Source: Rhizobiaceae bacterium (GTDB lineage: Bacteria; Pseudomonadota; Alphaproteobacteria; Rhizobiales; Rhizobiaceae). From it: a DNA stretch of 64,000 nucleotides. Within the stretch, counting starts at the first letter, position 1. Every line of letters starts with the position of its first letter. Shown here one piece after another: positions 26,612 to 34,996 of the stretch. The position numbers and the translations under genes are program-made. The notes beneath the pieces were generated by a model that made no database searches, had not been told where the DNA came from, and was given only the letters and a program-made list of their open reading frames with translations. Location: contig JANQMU010000132.1 of NCBI GenBank assembly GCA_028279875.1, positions 62,001-126,000 on the forward strand, in the 5' to 3' direction.

Positions 26612-27802
26612 ATGAGCCAGCAACCTCAACCGCAAGCGCTGGATGGCGTACGGATCCTCGACTTCACGCAGATGATGCTGGGGCCGCTTTGCACCCAGAC
26701 GCTCGCCGATCTGGGCGCCGATGTGCTGAAGGTGGAGCGTCCCGGAAAGGGCGAATGGATGCGCTCCATGCCGATGATCGGCCAATTCGTCGGCGGCGAC
26801 AGCGCCGCCTTTCATTCCTTCAACCGCAACAAGCGGTCGGTGACCGTCGACCTGAAAAGCGAGGACGGAAAAGCGGCACTGATGGAGATGGCCAAACAAT
26901 GCGATGTCGTGGTCGAGAACTTCCGCTCCGGCGTCATGGATCGCCTGGGTCTCGGCTATGAGGATTTCAAGAAGGCCAATCCGAAGATCATCTACGCGTC
27001 CGGCTCGGGCTGGGGATCGGGCAGCTATATGGCGAAAAAGGGATGGCCGGGCCAGGACCTGCTCATCCAGGCCATGAGCGGCGTCATGTTCAACACAGGC
27101 CGCGCGGTCGATCCGCCGACGCCCTGCGGCACGCCGGTTGCCGATTTCGCCGCCAGCCAGGCGCTGGCGATCGGCATTCTCGGGGCGCTTCTGGCGCGCG
27201 ATCGGCACGGCGTCGGCCAGCGGGTCGAAACCAATCTCTATTCGGCGACGCTCAATCTGATGGGCCAGGAGAATTTCGCCGTACTCAATCAGGGCATCGA
27301 CCTGCATCGCTCCGAGGCCGGCGTCGCCTCCTGCTGGAACGATGCCCCCTATGGCGCCCACCCGACCGCGGACGGCTGGGTGGCGATCGCCATGTGTCCG
27401 CTGGAAAAGCTCGGCGGCCTGCTGGGCGACGAGACGCTGCACGAAATGGACCCCTGGGTCGAACGGGACGCGACCAAACTGCGGATCGACGAGAGCACCC
27501 GGAAAAAGACCACCGCCGAGATCATGCAGATCTTCGAGGAGGCCGATGTCTGGGCCGCGCCGATCCGCACCTCGCGCGAGGCAATGGACGAACTGGTCGA
27601 ACTGGACTCGCCGCGGCTGGTCGAAATGGACCATCCCAAGGCAGGCAAGATCAAGGCGATCGCCAATCCGATCTCGATGAGTGAGACGCCAACCGCGCTT
27701 CGTTACGTACCGCCCCAGGTCGGTGAACACACCGATGAGGTTTTGACCGAGATGCTCGGCGCCGAGCGGGTATCGGCCCTGCGCCGGGCGGGAGCCATCT
27801 GA
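26612..27802 (+). CDS. Class III CoA transferase (CaiB/BaiF family)
   Basis: This 396-residue protein starts LDGVRILDFTQMMLGPLCTQTLADLGADVLKVERPGKGEW, with the typical family N-terminus, the catalytic Asp expected in GWPGQDLLIQAMSG, and FNRNKRSVTVDLKSEDG. It moves CoA between carboxylic acids, activating the substrate for beta-oxidation-like steps. The start at 26612 has GGAG upstream. It leads a four-gene operon with an enoyl-CoA hydratase, an MBL protein and a dehydrogenase. Confidence 0.93.
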   Translation: MSQQPQPQALDGVRILDFTQMMLGPLCTQTLADLGADVLKVERPGKGEWMRSMPMIGQFVGGDSAAFHSFNRNKRSVTVDLKSEDGKAALMEMAKQCDVVVENFRSGVMDRLGLGYEDFKKANPKIIYASGSGWGSGSYMAKKGWPGQDLLIQAMSGVMFNTGRAVDPPTPCGTPVADFAASQALAIGILGALLARDRHGVGQRVETNLYSATLNLMGQENFAVLNQGIDLHRSEAGVASCWNDAPYGAHPTADGWVAIAMCPLEKLGGLLGDETLHEMDPWVERDATKLRIDESTRKKTTAEIMQIFEEADVWAAPIRTSREAMDELVELDSPRLVEMDHPKAGKIKAIANPISMSETPTALRYVPPQVGEHTDEVLTEMLGAERVSALRRAGAI

Positions 27803-28596
27803 TGGCCGAGGAACGCCTTCATCCCAATCTTGTCCTGCAGCGCAAGGGCAATATCGAAATCCTGCGCATCGATCGTGAAGAGGCGCTCGGCGCGCTGAAT
27901 TTCGAAATCATGAACCACCTCGCGGCCTATGCGGCGGATGTCGCCACGCGCAAAGACGAGGTGCGGGTCATCATCATCACCGGCACCGGCCGCGGTTTTG
28001 TCGCTGGCGCCGACATTGCCGGCTATCACGGCGTCGGCCAGACCGAATTCGACGACTTCCAAAGACAGTCCCGGCGCACATTCGACGCCATCGCCGCCCT
28101 GCCGCAGATCACCATCTGCGCGGTCAATGGCTACGCGCTCGGCGGCGGCTTCGAACTGGCGATGTGCTGCGACTTCATTCTGGTCAATGAAAAGACCAAG
28201 CTCGGCCTGCCGGAAATCAAGCTCGGCCTGCTGCCCGGCGGCGGCGGCACGCAGCGCCTGCCGCGCCTTGTCGGGCCCATGCGCGCCAAGGAAATGCTGC
28301 TGACGGGCCGCATGATAACCGCCGCCGAGGCGGTGGAATACGGCGTCGCCCTGGAGTCCTGCGCGCCCGATGCGCTGATGCAGCGGGCGCTTGAACTGGC
28401 CGAAACCCTTGCCGCCCAGGCGCCCGTGGCGCTTGCCGAGGGCAAACGGGTGATCGATGACGGGCTGGATGCGGCCCTGTCCGCCGGCCTGACCTTTGAA
28501 CAGCGGGTGCTCGGCGCCCTCTTTGCCACGGCCGATGGCAAGGAAGGCATCGCCGCATTCATGGAAAAACGCGACCCGAAATTCCTTGGGCGCTAG
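27802..28596 (+). CDS. Enoyl-CoA hydratase/isomerase family protein
   Basis: This 264-residue crotonase-fold enzyme has the two oxyanion-hole segments GRGFVAGADIAGYHG and AVNGYALGGGFELAMCCDF and a catalytic-region Glu in LPEIKLGLLPGGGGTQRLPR. It overlaps the CoA transferase stop by 1 nt. It would hydrate, isomerise or hydrolyse the CoA ester made by the preceding enzyme. Confidence 0.93.
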   Translation: MAEERLHPNLVLQRKGNIEILRIDREEALGALNFEIMNHLAAYAADVATRKDEVRVIIITGTGRGFVAGADIAGYHGVGQTEFDDFQRQSRRTFDAIAALPQITICAVNGYALGGGFELAMCCDFILVNEKTKLGLPEIKLGLLPGGGGTQRLPRLVGPMRAKEMLLTGRMITAAEAVEYGVALESCAPDALMQRALELAETLAAQAPVALAEGKRVIDDGLDAALSAGLTFEQRVLGALFATADGKEGIAAFMEKRDPKFLGR

Positions 28597-28620
28597 ACGA
28601 CTAGACGAAATGAGAGTGCA

Positions 28621-29571
28621 ATGAGCGATTCAGTCATCAGCTACCAGTCCGGGCCATTCGCCACCGTGTCGATGGGCCTTCCGGGCGACCATGAGGGAAA
28701 GACGGCGACACGCGTGTTCTTCGTGCGCGGCGCCGACAAGATCGCGCTGATAGACAGCGGCCTTTATGCCGGTTTGCCGGCGCTTGAACAGGCCTTCGAC
28801 GAACTCGGCATCGCCCGGGGCGATCTCGACCTTTTGCTCCTGACCCATGAACATATGGACCATGTCGGCAACAATGGCTGGCTCAAGGCCGAGACCGGGT
28901 GCCAAATCCTCGGCCATCCCGGCCGCGCCGACCGGGTGGCCGACAATATGCTGAACGCCAGGGCCATCGTGCATGCGTTCCCGGAAGGCGAGGAATTCGA
29001 CCTGAACACGGAATATCTGGACTGGATGGGACCGACGGAAGGACCGATCGAGTCCTTCATCCGGGATGGCGATCTGATCGATCTGGGCGGCGGGGTGGTT
29101 CTCGAAACGGTCGAGGTTCTGGGCCATTCCATGGCGGAGGTTGGATTCTTCGAACAGTCGACCAGAACGCTGATCATCGCCGATCCGCTCTTGCCGCCGT
29201 TCAACCCGGTCCTCTATCTTTACGAGGATCCCAATGTCATGCGCGCCACCTTCGACAAGATCGAGAGGTTCCTGGTGGAGCGCGATGTGAAGGCGGTTCT
29301 GTTCGCCCATGACGACGTCAAGACCGCTGCCGAGACACAGGAACTTGTCGACGATTGCCGCCGGCGGGTCGACAAGGTGGAGGCGTCTATGGTGGCCCAT
29401 ATGAAAGCCCATCCCGGCATCACCTTTGCCGAACTACGCGACAAATGCTGCGATGACCAGAACATGGTCCGTGAATGGCGAGCCCTGGTTTCCATCGACG
29501 CCAGCTTGAAGGACTTCGCGGCCAAGGGCCTTGCCCGGCAGGACGGCAAGGGTTGGCACTATGTCGGATAG
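28621..29571 (+). CDS. Metallo-beta-lactamase fold hydrolase
   Basis: This 316-residue protein has the zinc motif LLTHEHMDHVG, a later His in VLGHSMAEVGFF and Asp in IIADPL, followed by a helical C-terminal domain of about 90 residues. The family hydrolyses thioesters or lactones. In this CoA-dependent operon a thioesterase or lactonase role is reasonable. It overlaps the next gene by 11 nt. Confidence 0.87.
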   Translation: MSDSVISYQSGPFATVSMGLPGDHEGKTATRVFFVRGADKIALIDSGLYAGLPALEQAFDELGIARGDLDLLLLTHEHMDHVGNNGWLKAETGCQILGHPGRADRVADNMLNARAIVHAFPEGEEFDLNTEYLDWMGPTEGPIESFIRDGDLIDLGGGVVLETVEVLGHSMAEVGFFEQSTRTLIIADPLLPPFNPVLYLYEDPNVMRATFDKIERFLVERDVKAVLFAHDDVKTAAETQELVDDCRRRVDKVEASMVAHMKAHPGITFAELRDKCCDDQNMVREWRALVSIDASLKDFAAKGLARQDGKGWHYVG

Positions 29572-30526
29572 GCCGCTTCCGGCCTGCGCCGTTCTCGGCA
29601 ATGGCACCATGGGCGCGCAGATCGCCCTGTCGCTGGCCCTCGGTGGCGCGGATGTCGTGCTGTGGGGACGCCGGCCCGAAAGCCTCGACGGTTCCCTTGC
29701 CCGCACCGGCGACGCCTATGATTTCCTGGCCGAGGCTGGCCTTGCTTCGCCGGCGGACAGGGCGACGGTCCTCGCCCGTATCACGGTGACATCCGATTTG
29801 GCGACCGCCGTCAAGCATGCCGCCTTCGTCATCGAAGCCGTCGCCGAGGATCTCGGCGTCAAGCAGGCAATTCTCAAATCCGCCGAGGATGCGGCGGCGG
29901 ACACAGCCATCCTGTCGTCGACCACATCGGCGCTGAGCGCCACAGCCATTCAGTCGGCGCTTGCCCGCCCCGGACTCTTCTGCATCGCCCACTACGCCCA
30001 GCCGGCGCATCTGGTGAAGCTGGTGGAAATCGTTCCGGGAGAGCAGACGAACGAGGCGACGACCGGCGCGACCATGCAATTGATGACCGACACCGGCAAG
30101 ACACCAGTGCTGTGCCCGGACATTCCCGGCTTCCTATGGGCCCGCATCCAGCATGCGGTCCTGCGCGAATTCGCCACCCTTGTGGGCAAGGGTCTCGTCA
30201 CGCCGGAAGCCTGCGACACCATCCTCAAACAGGGCTACGCCTCGCGCCTGCCCGCCATGGGCGCCTTCGAACATGCCGATCTTGCCGGGCTGGACCTTCT
30301 CAACGGCGAAGCCGCAAAGGCGGTCTGGGCCGACCTTTCCAATGTCTCGGACCCGGCCGACACACCCGTCGGCGCGCTTTATGCGCAGGGCCATACCGGA
30401 ATGCGCAGCGGCAACGGATTCTACGACTGGGCAAACGAACGCGATCCCGAAGCGTTCAAGCGGCAGCGTGACGAGGAAATCGTCCGCCGGGTGAAAATCC
30501 AGCGCGGCGGCAAAGTCGAACTTTAA
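29561..30526 (+). CDS. 3-hydroxyacyl-CoA dehydrogenase-family oxidoreductase
   Basis: This 321-residue protein has the NAD motif AVLGNGTMGAQIALSLALGGADV and the HAD-type segments STTSALSATAIQSAL, FCIAHYAQPAHLVKLVEIVPG and NGFYDW at the end. It oxidises 3-hydroxyacids or their CoA esters. The start at 29561 lies within the end of the MBL gene. It is tail to tail with the idonate-dehydrogenase-like gene, 12 bp apart. Confidence 0.9.
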   Translation: MSDRPLPACAVLGNGTMGAQIALSLALGGADVVLWGRRPESLDGSLARTGDAYDFLAEAGLASPADRATVLARITVTSDLATAVKHAAFVIEAVAEDLGVKQAILKSAEDAAADTAILSSTTSALSATAIQSALARPGLFCIAHYAQPAHLVKLVEIVPGEQTNEATTGATMQLMTDTGKTPVLCPDIPGFLWARIQHAVLREFATLVGKGLVTPEACDTILKQGYASRLPAMGAFEHADLAGLDLLNGEAAKAVWADLSNVSDPADTPVGALYAQGHTGMRSGNGFYDWANERDPEAFKRQRDEEIVRRVKIQRGGKVEL

Positions 30527-30538
30527 TGCAATATGAGG

Positions 30539-31567
30539 TCAGGCCGCTGGCTTGATCAGCACCTTGCCGACCGCATCGCCGCTGGCCATGAATTCACAGG
30601 CGACCTGGGTCTCGCAAACCGAAAACTGCCCGGCGATCAGCGCGTCGAAATCGACCGTGCCCGACTCGATCAGCGAAACGGCCTCCTCGAATTCGCCGGT
30701 GAACAGAACCGATCCGATCGAATTGATTTCCTTCAGCGTATTGATGTGCAGATTAATCGGAACCTCGGAGGGCTGGATCAGCGACAGCACAGCGACGACG
30801 CCCTGTTTGCGCACGCTGTCCAGCGCCTGATTGTAGCCATGCGGCGACCCGCTCGCCTCGACGACGACATCATATTGGCCCGACAGTTTCGACATGTCGT
30901 CGCGATTGATGACGAAGCCCTCGGTGGCGCCGACCGCGCGCGCCGCGTCGATAGCGCCCTGTTTCAGATCGCTGACGTGCACTTCGGCACCCTTTGATAC
31001 CGCACCGACTGTCGCCAGCAGGCCCATCGGACCGCAGCCGACGACCAGAACCTTCGATCCGGCGCCGACCCCGGCGCGATTGATCGAATGCATCGCACAG
31101 GCCAGCGGTTCGGCAAAGGTCAGGTGATCCGGGTCGACACCATCCCTGACCGGGCGCAGGCACTTTGCCGGAAAATCGAAATAGTCACGGAAAAACCCGT
31201 CAATATGGGGCACGGTGGTCGCCGATCCGGGAAACCGCTTGGTCGGGCACATATTGATGTCCCCCGACAGGCAATGTTCGCAGGTGCCGCACGCGATCAC
31301 TGGATTGATGGCGACCAGCTGGCCCCTTTCCAGCGCCGACCCGTTCGGATCCTCGACGAGGGCGCAAGCCTCATGGCCGAGCGATACCGGATAATCAAGC
31401 TGAAACCCGGCATTGGCGAAGTGCCGGAAATAATGCATGTCGGTACCGCAAATGCTGGCGGTCGCCAGGCGCAGGCGCACATGGTCGGCTTCGATCGCCT
31501 CCGGCATATCGTCGCTGACGATCTTCACGGTCCCTGCGGCGGTCAGAAGTGATTTCGCATATCCCAT
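30539..31567 (-). CDS. Zinc-dependent alcohol dehydrogenase, L-idonate 5-dehydrogenase-like
   Basis: This 342-residue MDR-family enzyme has catalytic zinc ligands in ICGTDMHYF and GHEA, structural zinc cysteines in CGTCEHCLSGDINMC, and NAD motif VVGCGPMGLLA. The stretch FPGSATTVPHIDGFF resembles E. coli IdnD. It probably oxidises a secondary alcohol of a sugar acid or cyclitol. It ends a three-gene operon led by a binding-protein-like gene. Confidence 0.88.
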   Translation of the reverse strand: MGYAKSLLTAAGTVKIVSDDMPEAIEADHVRLRLATASICGTDMHYFRHFANAGFQLDYPVSLGHEACALVEDPNGSALERGQLVAINPVIACGTCEHCLSGDINMCPTKRFPGSATTVPHIDGFFRDYFDFPAKCLRPVRDGVDPDHLTFAEPLACAMHSINRAGVGAGSKVLVVGCGPMGLLATVGAVSKGAEVHVSDLKQGAIDAARAVGATEGFVINRDDMSKLSGQYDVVVEASGSPHGYNQALDSVRKQGVVAVLSLIQPSEVPINLHINTLKEINSIGSVLFTGEFEEAVSLIESGTVDFDALIAGQFSVCETQVACEFMASGDAVGKVLIKPAA

Positions 31568-31576
31568 ATCCGGTCC

Positions 31577-32293
31577 TCAAAATCCGATCGAGTAGCCGCC
31601 GTCAACCGGCAGGGCGACGCCGTTGACATAGCCCGCCTGCGGGCTTGCCAAATAGTGAACTGCGTCGGCCACATCGCCGGGCGTTCCAAACGCATGCGAC
31701 GGTATCCGGCCTTCGATCTTGTCGCGCCGCGCCGGATCCTTGGCGAGTATCGCCCGCGTCATGTCGGTCTCGATGAAGCCCGGGCAGACGGCATTGCAGC
31801 GGATGCCGAACGGGGCGGCATCGACGGCGACGGACCGGGTGACACCGATGACCGAGGTCTTGGCGGTGACATAAGCGGCCGCCGACGGCAGCGCCATCAA
31901 TCCCCCCATGGACGAGATGTTGACGATCGCGCCGCCCTTGTCCCGCTGCAGGTCGACATATCGGCCGCAGGACAGGAACAGCGCCTTGACGTTCAGATTG
32001 AGCACATGGTCGAGTTCGTCGGGCGCCACATCCCAGATCGGTTTCTTCAGATGGACACCGGCATTGTTGACCAGCACGTCGAGATTGCCGGCCTCCTTGT
32101 GGATCGTCTCGAGGAAACCGACATCGCGCCAGTCCGAAAGGTCGTGCCGCACGAAATGCACTTCATCGCCGAGTGCCGACACATCAGCCTCGGTCCGCGC
32201 CACCACATAGACCCTGTAGCCCTCGGCCAGGAATTTCTGCGTCTGCGCCAGTCCGAGGCCCTTATTGCCACCGGTAATCACTGCGGTTTTCAT
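31577..32293 (-). CDS. SDR family oxidoreductase (gluconate 5-dehydrogenase-like)
   Basis: This 238-residue classical SDR has TGGNKGLGLAQ, NNAGVH, ISSMGG and YVTAK. The start ATG at 32293, which overlaps the preceding stop (ATGA), has GGGAG 7 nt upstream. With the idonate-dehydrogenase-like gene it recalls the E. coli idnD-idnO pair, in which an MDR and an SDR interconvert idonate and gluconate via 5-ketogluconate. Substrate identity remains open. Confidence 0.88.
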   Translation of the reverse strand: MKTAVITGGNKGLGLAQTQKFLAEGYRVYVVARTEADVSALGDEVHFVRHDLSDWRDVGFLETIHKEAGNLDVLVNNAGVHLKKPIWDVAPDELDHVLNLNVKALFLSCGRYVDLQRDKGGAIVNISSMGGLMALPSAAAYVTAKTSVIGVTRSVAVDAAPFGIRCNAVCPGFIETDMTRAILAKDPARRDKIEGRIPSHAFGTPGDVADAVHYLASPQAGYVNGVALPVDGGYSIGF

Positions 32294-33423
32294 GGGCAAT
32301 CTCCCTGTTTCACATGATGTCGATAGAGCGTGTTCAGCGTGTCGAGAAAGGCGGCAGGGTCCAGGTCCCGGATGAAGAAATCCGGGAAGACGGCGCAGAC
32401 CTCGTCGACGAAGCCGAGAAACCAGACGTCTCTCGGGCGGGTCCAGGCATTGTCCATCGTGTGGCGAGCGCCCTTGAAAAACCCGCTATACAGCGGATTG
32501 TCCTCGTTTTTGGTCCAGGTCAGCCGGTGCGCGGGCTGGCCCTCATGGTCGAGATAGACACCCGACTGGACCGGTTCGGATGCGACCCACCCGGCAAATT
32601 TCACCGCTTCATCGCGATGATCCGACATCGCCGAAACGCCGATCCCGGCACCGCCCAGAATGCCGCGCTTCCGTGTGCTTCCGCGAAAACTCGGGAGATC
32701 GGCATGCGCCAGTTGATGCGGCCGAAACCCCGGCCGGGAATAGTTGATATAGCCGAACAGGCATGGCGAATAGGCAAACTCGTCGGTGGTCGCCATGGCC
32801 TCCAGGACATCGATCGGATTCCAGTGAACCGCCTCTCCCGGCCCCAGCCGGTAGAGCGCCTTTAGGACCGTCAACGCCAGAATGCCATTGTCCCGCGACA
32901 CGAACTCATCCGCCGAATGGGGAAGGTCCTCCTCCCCGCGCCCGGCGACCAGTGTCATCATCATGTCGAAGGCATCGACCGGCAGCAGCGGCGTGACCAT
33001 TTTGAAGTCGCCCGGCCGCGCATCGAGGATGGTCTCCCAGTCCGCCGGTCCGCCATTACAGAGATCGCTGCGCTTGACCGCCATCTGACAGGCCGCATCC
33101 ACCGGATAGGCCCAGAGCCGGTCCTGCCACATATAGCTCTCCAGGCTGCCACCGAGCGACATGTCGGCAGCCTTCTGCGGCGGCGGAAGCGGAGACAAGC
33201 ACTGCGATTCCGCGATCAGTCCGACATGCGGATGATCGAGCACGATCAGATCATGGGCCTCGGCGAGTTCCCGGATCGGCGCGTCGGCAAAAGCCTGCAG
33301 GCTTCGCCGCGACCAGTTGATGGTCACGCCGGTCTGCGCGGCGTAGAGCTCCGAGGCCGCCTCCAGGCATCGATAGCCGCGCGGATGATCCCATGTCATC
33401 CCGGACAATATTGGCTTGGCCAA
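32290..33423 (-). CDS. Extracellular solute-binding-like protein without signal peptide
   Basis: This 377-residue protein resembles family 1 ABC-type sugar-binding proteins: YAYPVDAACQMAVKRSDL-like central strand, NPIDVLEAMAT, GIGVSAMSDHRDEAVKFAGWVASEPVQSGVYLDHEGQPAHR. The N-terminus MAKPILSGMTWDHPRGYRCLE has no export signal, and there are no ABC permease genes near. It may be a cytoplasmic binding or sensing protein, or an enzyme-like derivative. It leads the operon opposite the sulfatase maturase, with the LacI operator 58 bp upstream. Confidence 0.75.
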   Translation of the reverse strand: MAKPILSGMTWDHPRGYRCLEAASELYAAQTGVTINWSRRSLQAFADAPIRELAEAHDLIVLDHPHVGLIAESQCLSPLPPPQKAADMSLGGSLESYMWQDRLWAYPVDAACQMAVKRSDLCNGGPADWETILDARPGDFKMVTPLLPVDAFDMMMTLVAGRGEEDLPHSADEFVSRDNGILALTVLKALYRLGPGEAVHWNPIDVLEAMATTDEFAYSPCLFGYINYSRPGFRPHQLAHADLPSFRGSTRKRGILGGAGIGVSAMSDHRDEAVKFAGWVASEPVQSGVYLDHEGQPAHRLTWTKNEDNPLYSGFFKGARHTMDNAWTRPRDVWFLGFVDEVCAVFPDFFIRDLDPAAFLDTLNTLYRHHVKQGDCP

Positions 33424-33480
33424 AACCCGGCTCCCGGTGAATTCTATGTTGCGTTCGCCTACTCATACATCTTGTTTCGC

Positions 33481-33504
33481 AGTTGGTAAAGCGTTTTACC
33501 AACT
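33481..33504. promoter_or_regulatory. LacI-type operator with 10-bp arms
   Basis: AGTTGGTAAA and TTTACCAACT flank GCGT. It shares TTGGTAA...TTACCAA with the site at 26505. It lies between the leaderless binding-protein operon (58 bp) and the sulfatase maturase (158 bp). No other element was recognised in the 238-bp gap. Confidence 0.75.
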
Positions 33505-33661
33505 TGATTTTTGTGATCTTGGTGCAGGCCCGAAAACCCACTGACAGGACGGCCGGTTTCACTATCAAAGACGGGCATGGCGCAAAGGGCGTTGCGTCAG
33601 CTATAACGGTCGGAAGCGCCGGTGAAATCACGCCGCCGGATCAGACCAGAGGAAACGACAC

Positions 33662-34993
33662 GTGGCTGAAACATCGCCCCTGATAGCCGAGCCCCCTGCC
33701 CGGATGCCGTTCTCGGTCATGGCAAAGCCGGCCGGCGCGCGGTGCAACCTGGCCTGCGACTATTGCTATTATCTGGAAAAGGAAACGCTCTATCCCGCTC
33801 AGCAGGTCATGCCCGATGACGTGCTCGAGCGCTACATACGCGACCATATAGAGGCACAGCCCGGCGATCATGTGACCTTTGCCTGGCAGGGCGGAGAACC
33901 GACCCTGCTCGGCGTCGAATTCTTCCGGCATTGTGTTGCGCTCCAGCAAACCCATGCCGGCGGCAAGACGATCGACAACGCCTTCCAGACCAACGGCGTT
34001 TTACTCGACGATGAGTGGTGCCGGTTCTTCCGGGAGAACGGTTTTCTGGTCGGCCTGTCGATCGACGGGCCGCGCACCCTGCATGACGGCTATCGCGTCA
34101 ACAAGGGCGGCGCCGGCAGCTTTCAAAAGGTGCGTGATGCTCTCGAGCTGCTGCAGAGACACGATGTGGCGTTCAACACGCTGACGGTCCTGCACCGGCA
34201 CAATGCCGACGATCCGCTGCGTCTCTACCGGTTCCTGAAATCCATCGGCAGCCGGTTTCACCAGTATATTCCGATTGTCGAACGTCTCGGCGTCGAAGGC
34301 ACCGAAGCCGGCCTGTCGCTTGTTTCCCCGGCTTTCAAGGGCGCCACCCAGGTCACCGAATGGTCGCTCACCCCGCAGCAATATGGGCGGTTCCTGATCG
34401 AGGTCTTTGACGAGTGGGTCCGCCACGATGCCGACCACGTGTCCGTTCAGATCTTCGATTCGACCCTGTCGCGATGGAGCGGCATGGGCGGTGGGCTTTG
34501 CATCTTTGCCAGGACCTGCGGCAATGCCGTGGCGATGGAGCACAATGGCGATGTCTATGCATGCGACCACTACGTTTATCCGGACTACCGGCTCGGCAAC
34601 ATCATGGAGCAGGATCTGGTGTCGCTCGTCTCAAGCGACCGGCAGGTCGCCTTCGGCCGGGCAAAGGCCGATCTGACACGGCAATGCCGTGCCTGCAATG
34701 TCCGCGATCTGTGCAATGGCGGCTGTCCCAAACATCGCATTGCGCAATCGGCAGACGGCGAACCGGGACACAACTACTTCTGCGAGGCCTATCAGCGGTT
34801 CTTCCACCACAGCGCACCCGCTATGCGCTTCATGGCCGACCAACTCAAAAATGGCGGCCGGCCCGTCGATGTCATGGGCTGGATGCGCGCTCGCGATCGC
34901 GGATTCCCCGGCCTCAAGGTGGGGCGCAACGATCCCTGCCCTTGCGGCAGCGGCAGGAAATTCAAGAAATGCTGCGAAAGGCGGCGCCGATGA
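33662..34993 (+). CDS. Anaerobic sulfatase-maturating enzyme (radical SAM/SPASM) with C-terminal SEC-C motif
   Basis: This 443-residue protein starts at GTG 33662, with GAGGAAA upstream. It has the radical SAM cluster CNLACDYCYY (Cys28, 32, 35), WQGGEPTLLG, and SPASM cysteines in the second half (GGGLCIFARTCGNAVAMEHNGDVYACDHYVYP and CRACNVRDLCNGGCPKHR). It oxidises the sulfatase active-site Cys to formylglycine without oxygen. The C-terminus adds GRNDPCPCGSGRKFKKCC, a zinc-binding SEC-C motif. Its only evident client here is the CLPAR sulfatase at 19791-21329. Confidence 0.92.
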   Translation: MAETSPLIAEPPARMPFSVMAKPAGARCNLACDYCYYLEKETLYPAQQVMPDDVLERYIRDHIEAQPGDHVTFAWQGGEPTLLGVEFFRHCVALQQTHAGGKTIDNAFQTNGVLLDDEWCRFFRENGFLVGLSIDGPRTLHDGYRVNKGGAGSFQKVRDALELLQRHDVAFNTLTVLHRHNADDPLRLYRFLKSIGSRFHQYIPIVERLGVEGTEAGLSLVSPAFKGATQVTEWSLTPQQYGRFLIEVFDEWVRHDADHVSVQIFDSTLSRWSGMGGGLCIFARTCGNAVAMEHNGDVYACDHYVYPDYRLGNIMEQDLVSLVSSDRQVAFGRAKADLTRQCRACNVRDLCNGGCPKHRIAQSADGEPGHNYFCEAYQRFFHHSAPAMRFMADQLKNGGRPVDVMGWMRARDRGFPGLKVGRNDPCPCGSGRKFKKCCERRRR

Positions 34994-34996
34994 ATC

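Noticed and set aside
33662-34993. Radical SAM/SPASM gene considered as a mycofactocin-type maturase (MftC) for the Tat-leader SDR
   Set aside because: Its SPASM cysteines and overall form match sulfatase maturases, no precursor peptide gene is nearby, and a client sulfatase is present.
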